Assembly: GCA_009103225.1 (NCBI GenBank)
Contig: RHPI01000560.1
Span: 806,460 to 870,459 of the forward strand
Direction: 5' to 3'
Length of the DNA stretch: 64,000 nucleotides
Source of the DNA: Chlorokybus atmophyticus
Taxonomy: Eukaryota > Streptophyta > Chlorokybophyceae > Chlorokybales > Chlorokybaceae
The position numbers were made by a program, and so were the translations under genes. The notes beneath the pieces were generated by a model, which searched no databases, was not told the DNA's origin, and was given only the letters and a program-made list of their open reading frames with translations. How positions within the stretch are numbered: the stretch's first letter is position 1; each line of letters opens with the position of its first letter. Below, in pieces: positions 10,043 to 24,116 of the stretch.

Positions 10043-11330
10043 CTATTCTTCTGATGATGCTGCTTGTCCTTCCGCCTCGACGATAGCCGTCACCACGCGC
10101 TCCATCTTGTTCACCGCAGCGGACAGCCGCTCCCGCAAGACGGGGATCTCATTGCTGGCACCTGTGGAAGGGAAGTGGATGTGCGCGTGGATGCGTGTGT
10201 AGTTGTGCGTGCGTGCAAGTGTTCCGTGTTTTTGTGTGTACGCACAGGGGCGTGCATGCATGGGCAAGTGCGCGTTTGCGCGTGCATGTGTGGGTGTGCG
10301 CACACACAAGCATGCATGCATGCACGTGTGTGCGTGCGTGCATGCGTGTGTGCAATCAGTATCAAGGCTAATGTCTCATTTGACTAGTAATGTTGTTGTG
10401 AGCTTTGGCATGCTTACTTGTGTAGCGCTGTGCCAGGCCGGGTGAGGGGCTCTGAAGGTCAATTGCAACAGCGCTGCTGCTGTCTTGCTGGTAATCCCTT
10501 GTTGGTGGTGACTCCACCTCTGCGCAGCAGTAATTAGAACCCTTTTCTCTGCTTGCAAGTTGTTGTTGTTGCTGTTGTTGTTCTGTACCAGAGTTGTTGT
10601 CGAGGTCCATGCGAGCAGCCGTGAGGTGCTCCTGCAGCTTATTTTTCAGCATCAAAGGTACTGCGGCTCTGTGGTTTGCAACCGTCGCCGACAACCGCTT
10701 CACCTGTAAGGGATAACAATCAACACTATCAACCAGGCTGCTTTGCCACTCGCTGTCTTGTTTTGTTTGTTACCTCTTCCTGGAGCTTTTGGCATTTTGC
10801 GTCAGCACCACATGTGGCTATCTTGCTGAGCTTTCGAGTGGTGAGCTCCTCCTCGTCTGGTTACCAGCAATGCAAGCATAGAGTGTGACGTACTGCATGT
10901 GTGTGGGTGGGTGTGTACGTGCGAGCATGCTTACGTGTGCGTGCATGAGACTATCTGTGTGTGGGTGTGCATGTGTGCAAGGGCGCGTGCGTGTATGCGT
11001 GTGTATGTGTGTGGGTGTCCTTTCAATGGCCGCACCTTGGAGGGGCTGTGCACTCTCTACCCGATCCTCCACATTTTCCTCCCGGCCATCTCCTCCCTCC
11101 TCCCGGGGCTCCTTGCCGTCCACAAGGACATTGCGGCGTATCTTGGCAAGGACGGCGGCGGCGACCTGCTGCAGGCGTGAGGCCAGCACCTCAGCGGTTG
11201 AACCCTTGTGCCTGTGGTAATCACCCTCGCTTGAGCCCTGCGCCGCCGCCGCCGCCGCCTCGCCCAGAGCCCTCCTAAGCGACTCCTCCAAGCTCCCCAG
11301 CTCCTCTGCACTCCCCAACGCTACCTTCAT
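10043..11330 (-). CDS. Four-exon coiled-coil protein (260 aa), possibly kinetochore Mis14/NSL1-like
   Basis: Exons (minus strand) are 11330-11036, 10856-10774, 10703-10418 and 10161-10043. All junctions are GT-AG and the phases agree, totalling 783 nt and ending in TAG. The start is the first ATG downstream of a stretch without in-frame ATG. Residues 1-97 are Ala/Glu-rich with a helical segment. The middle (DEEELTTRKLSKI...KLQEEVKRLSATVANHR...VPLMLKNKLQEHL) is heptad-like. Residues about 155-220 are Gln-rich and low complexity, and the last exon is another helix (VLRERLSAAVNKMERVV). An 'LR-x-x-x-P' style motif after a coiled coil recalls Mis14/NSL1 of the Mis12 complex, but this is a weak impression. 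It lies head-to-head with CCDC77, about 350 bp apart. Confidence 0.7.
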
Positions 11331-11681
11331 CCCCGCCACCTCCACCCCTGCCGCCGCCGCGAGAGAGACATGCCGCCAGAAAGGAGGGAGGTGTGCGCAT
11401 GGGTTTTTCAAAACTTCAAACCCAACATTTTGAAACTCTGATATCTGATCATACGACAAGACAGACCCCTTTGCTTGCTGATATCAGCTATGCTCAATCC
11501 CCCTGTATCAAACGGCTAGATGCAAGCAGCTGCGGCGGCGGCGAGGCGAGGTGCGTGTAGGGGTGGGCTGGGGGTGTGTGTGCGGCAGCTCAGGTGTTAG
11601 CTTCGTAGTCGTGAAGTGGCTGCGTGTGGTAGTAATGCCCTCGTAGGATGTGTTCGGCAAGGTGAGGGCAGTCAGTCAGTT
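11331..11681. promoter_or_regulatory. Shared intergenic region of a divergent gene pair
   Basis: Only about 350 bp separate the two start codons (11330 on minus, 11682 on plus), so this segment must hold both 5' UTRs and promoters. No TATA-like box was obvious. Confidence 0.5.
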
Positions 11682-14562
11682 ATGACGGCTGAAGCGCCGC
11701 CTTCCGCCGCCCTGGTGGCGTTCTACCGCGAGAGACTCGGTGAGAATCTATTTTGTTGCGTGGTGATCTCGGATTGTGCTTTGACATTCTGCGCTGTTCC
11801 GGACTCCATTGTGATCACTGTAGTATGCTATTTGCTTACTCTAGTAGCCAGTTGCACATAAGAAGTGAAGTAGAGTTTCTTGAAATCCAGCAATACCACT
11901 TGTCCTGCTAGATCGCTCATTGCCCAGCGAATGTCATCAATGTGCGTACATGACAACCAGAGTTCAGAGCCATTGTGAAGTTGTGGAACATTATAGAACT
12001 GCACAATGATGGAAACGCAATGGGCTTCTCTGGCTCCACTGAAGTCTTGGATCGGTGTGCAGCTGAACAGGTTGCTTGCCGTCATGTTGCCAGCAATCAG
12101 AACTTAAGTCAGTCTCAGAGCATACAGAAGCATTGCCGTCACAGCGTGATGCATGATGTGCAAGCCTCATTCAGCACAAAATGGTGTGTGTAGTGCACTC
12201 GATGCTCATGCACGTCCCTTGTAACAACAACAACAGCAACATTAACAGCAGCAATGATACTGCAGCGGCGTTTGATGTGGAGCGCGCGGAGCTGCTCGCG
12301 CGCGTGGAGGCGTGCACGACCACGCGCGAGGAGCTCCACCGTGCAGGCTGGGAGGCACACAAACGCGCAGCCGAACTTGCAGAGCTGCAAAAGGTAACAT
12401 GCGCGTGCTCACCAGCGTGTGTGTGCGTGTGTGCAAATGCGTAGCAGTGTATAGGAGTGAGTGTGCACATGCGTGTGCATGTGTGACATTGCGTTCGTGT
12501 GCGTGCACACGTGCACAGGCACGTGTGTGTGCGTGTACGCGCATGCTCGCTCTATACCTCACACAAAAGCAACTGCGTATGTGTGTGTGAGGTTTAGAAT
12601 GGGACCGTTGGGTTACCAACGCAGGCATTGAGCGACGCACACACCTTCTTGTTTGAAGAGAGGGAACGGCTGCTGTCTCTGCAAGGGGAGAACGATGACC
12701 TCAAGCTACAGATCATCGAAAACCGCAGGAAGGTAGGGGCTAACTCAACTCTCATAGTAGATGATAGCATTGCTTAGTTACATGGCGAACTTCAGGTAGG
12801 CTGCTATAATATAAATAGCAGCTGAGCATGAGCATTCCAATCACATGTCTACACTGACTGATAATGTCGTTATCAGCTGGAGGAGTTTCTACGGCTCAAT
12901 CAGCCACTGGTCCAGCAGCAGCTGAAGGCAACATACACGCAGAAGCGTCGCCCCGAGCAGGCTGCTGTGCCTGAAGACAGGTTGGGTGCTTGTGTATGCA
13001 GTATCCGCATAACATTCTCAACACATACACCAACAGTTTGTTGGTTTGAGCAGCTCGGTGAGGGGTCCGTCCATCGACCGCGTCCTGCGCACGGTGTATC
13101 TACCCACCAACAACGCGGAGACGCTGCTGCTGCGCATCGAGTCTCTGCTGGCTCAGCTGCATGATACGGTGAGTTGTATGCATATGGAGCATGTAAGGTT
13201 GGTTGCATGTTGACTTGTGTTGTCGTGGGGCTTTGCAGAAGCAGTTCATGAACGAGCGCGTGGCTGCGATGATGGAGGATAAAAGGATTCGCGAGCAGGA
13301 GGAAGAGAGCAGAGCGGCTAGAGACCAAGACATTATCAAGGTAGTGTATGTGACTGCGTGTGAATACGACTCATGCAAGTGCATTGCAGAGTCTGTTGTT
13401 GATTGCTTTCCTTGTACGCTCGCGGATGCTGTTGCGGATGGCATTGCAGGAGTTGAGTGACAAGCTCAACAAGCGTGAAGACGTCCTGCAGCAAACAACC
13501 AGAGGTGACTGCAACCAGAGTTCCACTCGCGGTGCATAGACTCTCACCACTGACATACTCAGTAATACGCACACGCGCACACACATACGCGTGCGCGCTC
13601 GCGCGCATGCACACATGTACTCACGCACACGCATGTTTGCCCTCCCTCAGATTATGTTGCGTTGAAGCGAGACGTGGCGCAGGAGCTGCAAGAGCGGACA
13701 GAAGCGTGTGAGCGGTTGTGTGCCGAGTGCGACTCCCTGCGCGCAAGCAACGAGCAACTGCAGATGGAACACAAAGCACTCGAAAGCATACAGGTAGGTG
13801 GGTTGCATGCACACATGCATCGGTTGGAATCGAGTCTGATGTTAGTGTTGTGCTTGTTGTGTTTGTGTCCAGAGCTTGCCGTCAACGTGCAACGAGGCCG
13901 TGGAACATATACGCGAGTTGATACAGAAGCGTGTGGCACTGAAACAAGGCAACAACGGTGAGAGCAGTGGAGAGCAGATTCAGCTGAGATTGACAGAGCT
14001 TGAGAGCGATATCGAGTCGGCCACGCACGCGCTGAAGAAAACTATGCACAAAGAGCGCGAGTCGCGGATATGCGCGAGTCGCGAGGAGATACATCACCGC
14101 GACGTGCGTATCCGTGACCTCGGGGAGGCGCAGACAGCTGTTATACATCAATATGAGGAGCGGATATCTGCCTTGGAGTCGAAACTGACCAAAGCAAAGG
14201 AGGAGAATAGAACCTTAGCTTATCGCCGCGCGCTGGATATCGAGGGCTTTGTCGCTGAAACCACTGCGTTGAGAAAGAGCCTCGCTGTTGTTGATAGAAA
14301 ACTCCTGCAGATGAGGCTGTTGGATCGGCTCGGCCCCGAGGATGATCGCCTCGAGGAGATGTTGGCTTATCTGGAGAAGCGGGTCCCGTCTGGTGATGGA
14401 AGTGATGTCGTCACGAAGAGGGTGAGGATGAAGCCGGGACCTGTGCTCACACATGTTCAGAGAAAGAAGCTGGATGCCGGGCTGGATGCGGATGTCACAG
14501 CCATCAGGACGCAGCTGAAACGGATCGCTGACAAGCTCAACGCCACCACACTCGCTGCTTGA
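11682..14562 (+). CDS. CCDC77: CCDC77 homologue, basal body/centrosome coiled-coil protein (500 aa)
   Basis: Nine exons: 11682-11739, 12266-12393, 12625-12732, 12877-12980, 13054-13168, 13239-13340, 13450-13504, 13651-13793, 13873-14562. All introns are GT-AG and phase-consistent; the CDS is 1503 nt ending in TGA. The 500-aa product is close to the vertebrate CCDC77 length (about 490). Matches to that family as remembered: a short FYRERL helix at the N-terminus, AELQKALSDAHTFLFEERE and ENDDLKLQI, the IESLLAQLHDTKQFMNERV and MMEDKRIREQEE block, and a C-terminal YRRALDIEGFVAETTALRK segment. Nearly the whole chain is predicted coiled coil. CCDC77 is a centriole/basal body component found mainly in ciliated organisms, so its presence argues for a flagellated host. 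Introns contain long alternating CA/TG/CG runs. Confidence 0.85.
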
Positions 14563-15061
14563 TTGATGTTGAACGTGTTCATTGTTACCTGTGTGTATGC
14601 AGGATGTGTATGATATATGTGTGTATTCTTGTGGGAGTGGTTCTGGGTACAAAAATCACATACAAAGTTGTGTGCTAATATGCCAGCAAAGTAGAACATG
14701 CAGGGCTCAGTTGAGCGCGCACAACACGTGCTGGAGTAAACCATCCATGCCGCGCTACCTCCTGGCGCTGAGGTTGATGTTCGCATATGCACGAACAGTG
14801 AATGTGTTTATATTCTCGTCATGTCGGGGCAGTCAATACGCTCACGCAAGCAATGCATGTGTTGTCCAACGTTCAACGAAAGCGGTGTCGCTGTGTATGT
14901 TCCCGACAACGTTGGTGTGTGGTGCAGCTGGTGGATTGTCCCCATTCTGTGCATCGCATAGCGGCACAAGCGCCATGTCAAGCAAGCGACACGCAGCGAA
15001 AGAGCGCAGTGCAGTGGCCGTGCTGTGTGCCCCTATGTGCGCTTATCTCAACAACAATACC

Positions 15062-15095
<34 letters not shown>

Positions 15096-15344
15096 TCATC
15101 ATCGTTCACAACATCGTTGAACGCATTTACATCACGCGGAATCATCATCAGCATCAGACGACTGACACTGCCACTGACTGCAGTCCAACGCCCCGTGTCA
15201 TCACATCGTGGCTGAAAAGTTTGCCTTGCGCATCAACCTAGCAGGGCGGCGGCGATTAGACGACGGCGACGGCGGCGGCGGGAGTAGGATGTGACAACAT
15301 ATAGATCAAGCACGGGGACAAGCATGCAACAACCGCGCTAGCCA
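14563..15344. other. Intergenic, with CCA/TCA microsatellite
   Basis: No exon was recognised. A trinucleotide run (CCA)n(TCA)n occupies about 15058-15105. Confidence 0.5.
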
Positions 15345-17596
15345 ATGGTGCCGCAAGTGAGGATGGCGGCGGATGGCAACCATGCCCACGACCACGACGA
15401 CAACAGCGACCCCAGGTCGCCGCTCGCAGCGGCGCCTCAAAGCAGCAGCAGCGGCAGCTACCACCTCCACGCCCAGCAACGAGGCCAGGCCGCCGCCGTG
15501 TTCCCTGCCAGCGGCGTCGGCGTCGGCGGGGAGAAGTGGGGAGACTCTGCCGCTGGCCCCGTCACCATCGCCATACTCGTCGTCGTCCTGGCAGGACTGG
15601 GACTAGGCATCATGTAAAAAGACGGTCGTGCTTTTCTGTCGGTTGTTGTTGTTATTGTTGTGACGCACGCTGTCGCGAGTCTGCACACGTGCACCAAGTG
15701 TCTTGCGTGAGTATGCAGACAGTGCATGCGATCGAGTGACTGCATGAGTGAGTAAAACCAGAGTGAGCGAGATCGAGTATGTACACATCTGTCATCACAG
15801 AATCAACAATCACGCGCGCGTGTGTGTTTGTGGCGTCTGCGAGTGTTGATTCTGTGATACTGATGCATGATACATGCAGCGTGCCTGGCCTGGACGAGCG
15901 CGAGCCGCTTCGTTTGGCATTGTACATTGCCGTCCCATTGTTGAGCGCGCTGTCCCTGCTGCTTCTCCTCGCCGTGCATCAGACTGACCCCGGCGTCATT
16001 CCCCCTCTCCCCTTCCAAGGTGAGGGAGAAATCAGATTCACGCGCACGCACATGCACGCACGCACCCACCCACCCGTCCACGCATGCACAGACACATTGT
16101 CACACGCGCAGATCCCGTGGTGCTGGCGGCCGAGCGCGCGCTGCAGCAGGACGCTGCCATGCGTGGCGGCGCGGACGATGATCACGACATGGTTGATGGC
16201 GTCGGTAACGGTGACGGTGTTGATGTGGAGAGTGGGTTGGCGGCGGGAGCCGACTCAGCATCAAAGGCGAGGCTGTTCGACACGACGGGAGGGAGCCTTT
16301 CGCGGGATTCGAAAGGGCAGTGGCGACGCATGCATAGGGTACAACACTTTTTTCCATTGTTGTTGTTGCTGCTGTTGTGGCGTCAAGAGGTTCAACAAGT
16401 TGCAGTGTTGGACCAGGAGGAGGGTGACAGCACTGTGTGTTGGGAGAAGTTCTGCTCCACGTGCAACATATGGCGGCCGCCCAGGGCGTCGCACTGCAGC
16501 GTGTGCGGCTACTGCATGCAGGTCAGAGACTCGCACACACTTGTCTCTCGTCAAGGCCTTTGCTGGGATGAGTAATACAATGCAAGTGTTTATGGCAGAG
16601 ATTCGATCATCACTGCGGCGTGCTTGGCACGTGCATCGCCAAGTACAACCATCGATTCTTCGTGCTTTTCTTGTTCTCGGTAGCCGCGGTGAGTATATAT
16701 TGCGGCGGGGAGCGTGTGCGCGTGAGTGTGCGTGTGGATGCATGCGTTCCCAGGTGCGTTGTGTGTGCACATGGGAACACACATGCGTCTAGAGGCACGT
16801 ATGTGCGTGCGCGGTCACATATGCGCGTCCGCGCGTGTCAACGGTCGTGGCGAGCTTTCTCCCGCACAGCTGCGTGTGTGCGTGCATGCGTGCCTATGTG
16901 GTCACACGCAAAGCCAATGCGCACACACGTACGTGTGTGTGGTTGCTTGTGCGTGGGCGTGTGAACCTGCACGCAATCACGTATGTGTACGCGTACGTGC
17001 CTTGTCGTCCCTTCTCCCTGGCTAATGTACATGTTGGTGCGGCTTGACAACTTGTTACCACAGGCAGCTTCGCTCCTGCTGGTTGCTGCGGCCGTTCGGT
17101 TGCACGACAAAGGTTGGCCCAGGTGCGCAACAGTTGCTTAGCGTGTATAACAAGTCACAGGCCTGGTGAACACTCTACATCTAGTTACACGTGCATACGT
17201 TGCATCACGTGCAGTGGGGATGTTTGGCACGACTGGAAGACGTACTTTGAGTTCATCCTGTCCTTTGTGTACGGCTACTGCGCGCTCGTCGGCTGCTTCG
17301 GCTTCATGCACTGCTTCCTACTGCTGTCCGGTAAGCCACCGATACCACGTTAGCATACTCAATAACTTGCACGCGTGCGCGCGAGTGGATGTGTGAGTAT
17401 CAATCCCATGTTACATGTATGTTTTGCAGACACCACCACCAAAGAGGCCGCTGAGTCCGGTTCCATGCTGCCGCCGCGGCCTCCTTCGTGCGGTCGTCTG
17501 TTGTCTTCTTGGCGGGAGGTTTGTTGTGGGCGCGTCACGTGGAAACACCGTATCAAGGACTGGCAGATGCAGCAGCCATACGCACTGGACGTGTAG
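15345..17596 (+). CDS. DHHC-type protein S-palmitoyltransferase (399 aa)
   Basis: Eight exons: 15345-15613, 15880-16019, 16112-16338, 16390-16521, 16599-16688, 17064-17122, 17215-17330, 17430-17596; 1200 nt, TAG stop. All phases agree; the 16339-16389 intron is less certain because that frame stays open. The first membrane segment spans the exon 1 end (VTIAILVVVLAGLGLG). The second is in exon 2 (LYIAVPLLSALSLLLLLAV), followed by the conserved TDPGVIP (DPG motif). The Cys-rich domain spans exons 4-5 (FCSTCNIWRPPRASHCSVC, then RFDHHCGVLGTCIAKYNHRF), holding the DHHC catalytic Cys. Two more membrane segments follow in exons 5-7, then a TTKE (TTxE) motif in exon 8. The enzyme transfers palmitate to cysteines of membrane-associated proteins, typically at Golgi or plasma membrane. 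An acidic Asp/Val-rich loop (exon 3) lies between the second membrane segment and the zinc-binding domain. Confidence 0.9.
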
Positions 17597-18941
<1,345 letters not shown>

Positions 18942-20210
18942 GATTGCTTATCAACTAGTCGTGAGGCTGCCATTGGTGCACATGATGCCGCTGGTGGTGG
19001 ACCGGCCAAAGCTTAGTACTTGTGCGACTGCATCGGAAGTATTGCTGGACGCCAAGGAATACGAGGATAAACCGCAACCTAAGTGAGTGGGGATGTCAGT
19101 CTCAAACGCATCTGTTGATGCAGTTGTGATGTAAAACTACACACCACATGTGCTCCGTCTACACACTACACCAGTAGATCATCTGCGTACTTGCATACAG
19201 TAGACTCGTTTGCATTTACATATATGGGTACATGGGTAACCATGTGGTTCGCATGCACGTGCGCTCGCACGCACATGTGTGTGCGCACTCATCAGTCGTT
19301 TCCCAACCTGAGTTTCTGCGGCGAAGTGGCTTGATTGCGGTGGCGCTCTCCAGGTCCGTGCTTACTGTGTACTGCACTACCATCCCAACCCGCGCCTGCA
19401 CTACCCTGCGTACGCTCTGCGTGACAACGCTGGCCGCACGATGACGCTGGTTCAATTAGACAGCATCACCACAATCACATCGAGCTGAGACCTCTTCAAT
19501 GCCAATGGGCATTACTGGCCGACACCGCCTCGAGGAGATGGCCTCATCAAAGGAGCTCGCGCGGATCCTTGCGCGCGTGGCTGGCACTTGGGCTCTCCCA
19601 ACTCCTCGGCCGGACCCGCACCGGTGTGTGTGTACCAGAAGAGAAAGACCCCGAGGTGGGTGTGTCGGTCCTCTCGGCGTGGCCGTCGCTCTTCCCAACA
19701 TGCTGGAAACGCGACCATCGCCACGCCCGCTTCTCCAACCGTTGGTATCTTGGGGACGAATGGTTGTTGTGTTGTCGGGTAGTACACTCGCGCTGCAGGC
19801 GCGTGGAGCGAGAGGTCACTGCTCCTCGGGTGCAGCAAGGCGATGATGACAAGACATCCCTTCTCGGTTCGGCCGTGTGTTATCGCGTGCCGCGAGGGTA
19901 TGTATGTATCCAGCTCTCAATCTCTCTCGGCATCCCCTGCGACTTCGCCTCCGAGTCACCGCTGCGCGTGTTTGTCCCGACCTCACGGCAAGGACTACTA
20001 GTTGTGCAGCGCCTGCGGGGACACAAACACCACGTCAAGCTCGCCTCAGGACGAGGACGACTATTTTTAGTAAGTCAGTGAGAGGGCGTCTGCGGGATTC
20101 TCTCAAGCATGTTGTTTGGGCGCAGTTGGAGCGCCACGGACATCTGCGCGCTACGTGTCGTCCACGTGAAGGGCCTGTGGTTGTGCAGCGACAGGTGAAC
20201 TGACTAGGTT
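18942..20210 (+). other. Possible unrecognised multi-exon gene
   Basis: An ATG at about 18942 opens a 45-codon frame ending at a consensus donor (AA|GTGAGT near 19080). GC-rich open stretches at 19352-19480 and 19510-19905, and strong donor-like words at 19907 (GTATGTATGT) and near 20070 (GTAAGTCAG), suggest further exons. Several frames stay open in parallel, so the true frame could not be settled. No domain was recognised. Confidence 0.3.
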
Positions 20211-21411
20211 GGCTATGCGTCTTGTGCTTGTGCTGCACACAAGATGTGCTGCTGATTGCGACGGCGACTAGACTGCTGACATGCAGCCGCGTGCGTGCAT
20301 CATGATGCCCCAAGCTGTAACATATATTGGGGACCAGATTTGAGCACGCAATACAAAGTCGACGAGGGATGTGAGTTGGTGCTAGACGTCATAAGATGCT
20401 CAGTGCATGCTACTAGTAGTACTGCTTACTCTTTTTGTCGGAATCGGATTCGTTGCCGTGATACACGCGCCTCACAGCATGCCTTAAAGGAGTAAGCCGT
20501 GCCAGCTTGCTCACCTTGTTGCACAGTTTTGAACGGTGGTACTCAACGACATGTTGCCAACACATGCTGCTGTGTGAAGCATTCTCCGAAGTGCCTCAGT
20601 CCGTGACTAGCCTATGATCAATGACAGGGCTGACCTGCCTCACCACGTTGACTTGCATGGGCTCGCATGCGAAGAAGGGGAGGGAGGGGATTGGCTCAGC
20701 TGTTCTCGGCTTCAAGGAGCGAGTGTTGCCTTGTCATGGAGCGGGCAGAGTATCCTCAGCAGTCTTGTCCTCCTGCTCCTCCTCATGCTACATATCTGAC
20801 GTCGTCCACCGCCCGGCGGTGCAAAGGCTTTGCAAGCGACGCAGCAGTTTTGAGAGGTCCCACACATCAGCTTGCATACCAGGCGGCAGATCAGAGCTCA
20901 GCCTCCCATCCTTCAAGTCTGGATGAGAAGCCCTCAGATAACAGCGCGGTGATTCTCTTGCTTGACAATATTACTGACGAGGTGATGGGGCTGACCACAG
21001 GCTGATGCACTGTGATTGCAAAGTCCTGTGGCTGAAATGCCAGGTGAAAAGGTCCAGACTTTGAGTGCTTGTCTCAACCAGCAGGATGCAATTTGGATCC
21101 TGTTGAACTCGCATGCATAGTGTAGAGTTGTTGTTCTAGCCTTGCAGCTAGTGTGGTGTTGGCCCTTGGCCGCTCCAGCTCCACAAACAAGCAGGAAGTC
21201 AGCGAGTCTTCAAGTAGGGTAAGTTGGCTTTGTTTGTTTGTTTGTTTGTTTGGTGCAGCAGTAGAGTTGCACATTCGCCAAGCCATGCACAGTGTGCATG
21301 GCCGCACAGAGAGAATTACTGATGCATGCTGCATACCATGGTCAATATCTGCACCTGCCTGCAGACGCAGCAAGTAACCCTGCTTGCTATCATCTTGTGC
21401 TCAGGGCCAAC
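20211..21411. other. Unresolved region upstream of the BTB gene
   Basis: An open frame at 20667-21005 (112 codons, Ser/Pro/Ala-rich) is the longest, but no domain or splice context supports it. It may hold 5' exons of the BTB gene. A (TTTG)n run lies at about 21230-21252. Confidence 0.3.
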
Positions 21412-22261
21412 ATGAGTGGTGAGCAGCATGAAGAAGCCAAGCATCTGCCCATGCAGAGCGAGAGCGACAGAAGGCACAGCGACCTGACACTGATTGTTAA
21501 GGGGGAGAGGTTCTATGTCACCAAGTGGATGATGGCCAAGTACAGCGCTGTGTTTGGCGACATGCTAGCGTCGTCCTCTCTGTCAAATGCGGTGAGCAGC
21601 TTGCTGCGATCAAGTGCTTCTCAGATAGTGAGCAAGGGGGAGATCCTACGTAATCAACTTGGAGTTCTCCTACATGCTTGGGCTTTGAGTGCTGAACAAG
21701 TTGAACAGGAGCTAGAACTTGACGATGCACCCGAGCATGTAGGAGGACTTCTCAACCACCTTTCTCCGGACAAGGACCTTCCTGTTATCAAGCAGGTAAC
21801 CATGTGACAGGGGCATTGCATGAGTATAAGGACATGCAGCATATGCTTCTAGTGAACACTTTTCACTTCAGTCCAATGCACGCAAGTTTGTTACCGCTGC
21901 CTGATTGTTTTGTCGTAATGTTTTGATGTCGTAATGTTTGCTGCAGGACAACTTGGAGCCTTTGCTGGCTCTCGCAGACAAGTATCAATCTAAGATCATC
22001 TTCGACCGATGTGAACCGTATCTGTTGGGTCATCTGTCCATTGATACTGCGCTCCTCGCTCAGAGATATGGCCTGGAGAAACTGACAGCAGCCTGTGTTG
22101 AGCACCTTACTCGCCATGACAGCACAATGCGCGAGCTTATGGATCCGAAGCTGCAGAAGTTATGCTGTGAAACGCTTTACGCGGTGTACACAGGCGCACT
22201 GAAAGCAAAAAAAGCCTACATGTGGAAGCAATACGGCTATAATCACTGCTTTGCGGAGTGA
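21412..22261 (+). CDS. BTB/POZ domain protein
   Basis: Exon 21412-21795 and exon 21947-22261 (TGA stop), GT-AG intron, phase 0. The N-terminal segment has the BTB signature DLTLIVKGERFYVTKWMMAK, YSAVFGDML. Later come DDAPEHVGGLLNHL and LLALADKYQSKII, then a BACK-like helical end (SIDTALLAQRYGLEKL). A second intron of 117 nt (21592-21708, GTGAGC...ACAG) is likely: removing it keeps the frame and joins SLSNA directly to ELELDDAPEHV, as BTB folds require. That gives about 193 aa rather than 232. BTB proteins usually act as dimeric adaptors for Cul3 ubiquitin ligases. The 3' part and downstream flank recur as degenerate copies elsewhere in the window. Confidence 0.75.
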
Positions 22262-22940
22262 CACCATGCACTAAAAGTGTACTGGACGCCTGTTGTCCTG
22301 TTCGTCACTAATCGCACTACTACTCACAACTGTATATAGGTGCACTGTTTACAGTGACTTGGCCCGTGTACATATTGCATACTGAGCGGCACACATGAAT
22401 CAAGTTTAGCTGCTGTAGCAGTAAGGCATTGGTGTTTGGTGTCGCTGATTACAAAGGCATTGCGCCGCACATTTGGCAAATAGCAGTTGCGATGCCAGGT
22501 GTGTGGTGCTTGAACGCAATAACCATTGCTTGTGTGCTGTACTACTTGAGCTTTGGATAATGTTTCCACCTTCAAGTGAGCCGCACAGACTGTACCGACA
22601 AACAGACATGCAGGCCAGGCAAGGACGCGCAGCAATGTGTAATATGTCAAGGTTGATCGCCGTGCATGTCTGACCACTGCAACTGATTTGCAACCCTATC
22701 AGAAGGCGCAACACAACTCCACTGTACCTTTGCATTATGTTGGGCGCTATTATAACTCAACTGGCGGCACTGGTGTCTGCAAACATGCCAGACTTCAGGT
22801 CAGTGTCGCAACATGACTGCCGGTCCTGCAAAGAGGAGAAGAAGAAGCTAAGCAAGCGCACGTTCATGTAGCGCAAGTTCATGCGTGTATGATATTTGCA
22901 GGTCGTAAGCCAATGACTGCCAGGGCAAAGTCACAGAAAC
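22150..22940 (+). repeat. BTB 3' end and flank, source-like copy B of a dispersed family
   Basis: The last about 110 nt of the BTB coding region plus about 680 nt of flank match degenerate sequences at 8500-9490 and 32425-33100. Here the coding part is intact, so this copy is closest to the ancestral state. Confidence 0.5.
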
Positions 22941-22945
22941 GCCTG

Positions 22946-24111
22946 ATCACGCACGCATGAACTGAGCTGTACTGCTCAATACAATGGAATTGCTCACCAC
23001 AAAGTCACAAATCGACGTTGCAACAGTTGGCATGCAGACTGCCAGTGTGTGCTCCAAGTGCTGCGCGCTTGGGTGGCGGAGTCCCAGGCCAGGCGTTGCC
23101 AGAAGGCGCAGAGGTGGCCAATTGAGACACTGAATAGGCCTAGTACTTGCCTCCAGCTCGGCGAAATGTCGCCCGCCACGCCCAACACGGCTGCCACCAG
23201 CAAGTAGGAACGTCAACACCGCCCCGCTATCGCTGCCGCTCCACACAGCTCCGCCTGAGCCTTGGCCACCGATGACGCCGACACGGCCGGCAACATGGAA
23301 GCAGCTGGGCTCCGTGCTGTCCGGGGGCCAGCTTGAGGACCATGCTTAACGGAATGACAAACCTACCGCAGGGGGGGGGGGAGAGGAGAAGACGGACTGC
23401 TGCTCCAGAGCAGGGAAGTTCCGGATGGAGAGGATGAGCAGACCAACCTGCTCAAGAGTATGCATGAACCGTTCGTTGTACACGGATACGAGTACTTCTA
23501 GTAATTGTATCAATGTGCATTCAAGCACATGCTACTATGTTATTTTTGATCATATAATATGAAACTCACACGGGTCGCCCTCATAAGTGATGGTGTTGAC
23601 AACGTTAAAGACTCGACAAACAATCTGCAATGTGACGTACGCACGGTGCATGTTAATGTCATCTCAACTACTCTGCTTACACGCAATTGCACGATGTTAA
23701 GCTTGTCCTTAACTTACACCGTTTTTATATGTATACTTGAAGAGATGATTGTGGGCGCAGCAGCGTTTATCAGTTATCAATGATGGTACCGACAAAAGGT
23801 AACTACATACCTATTTATATGAGCTTACAGGCGCATGTATATCATGCATTTGAGGTTATTATAGATTGTTGTACGTGAATTGTAACTCGCCTCGCATCGG
23901 TTGAAAGGCAGCTGAAACCCTCTCAGAATCGGTACAAGATGGTAGAGAGCCATATTGTTATTGTTCATGCCTTATTTTTTCCCTATAAAAATACTACACG
24001 TTTACACGTGCGTTTTAAGCGCTCGTGCCGTTTATATACTACCATACCTAACCCTAACTAATATCACCGTCATCACCATTAAGAGGTGCTCATAAGCATG
24101 CATTCGCGAGG
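22946..24111. other. No gene recognised
   Basis: A minus-strand open frame at 22947-23246 has no recognisable domain. A short G run lies at 23371-23381. The sequence becomes AT-richer after 23500. Two telomere-like units (CCTAACCCTAA) occur at about 24047-24057. Confidence 0.4.
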
Positions 24112-24116
24112 GCGCG

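Noticed and set aside
15055-15110. Possible CRISPR-like or satellite repeat
   Set aside because: It is a simple (CCA)n(TCA)n microsatellite without spacers; CRISPR arrays are not expected in a nuclear chromosome.
24040-24060. Interstitial telomere
   Set aside because: Only two CCTAACCC-like units occur, too few to claim a telomeric origin.
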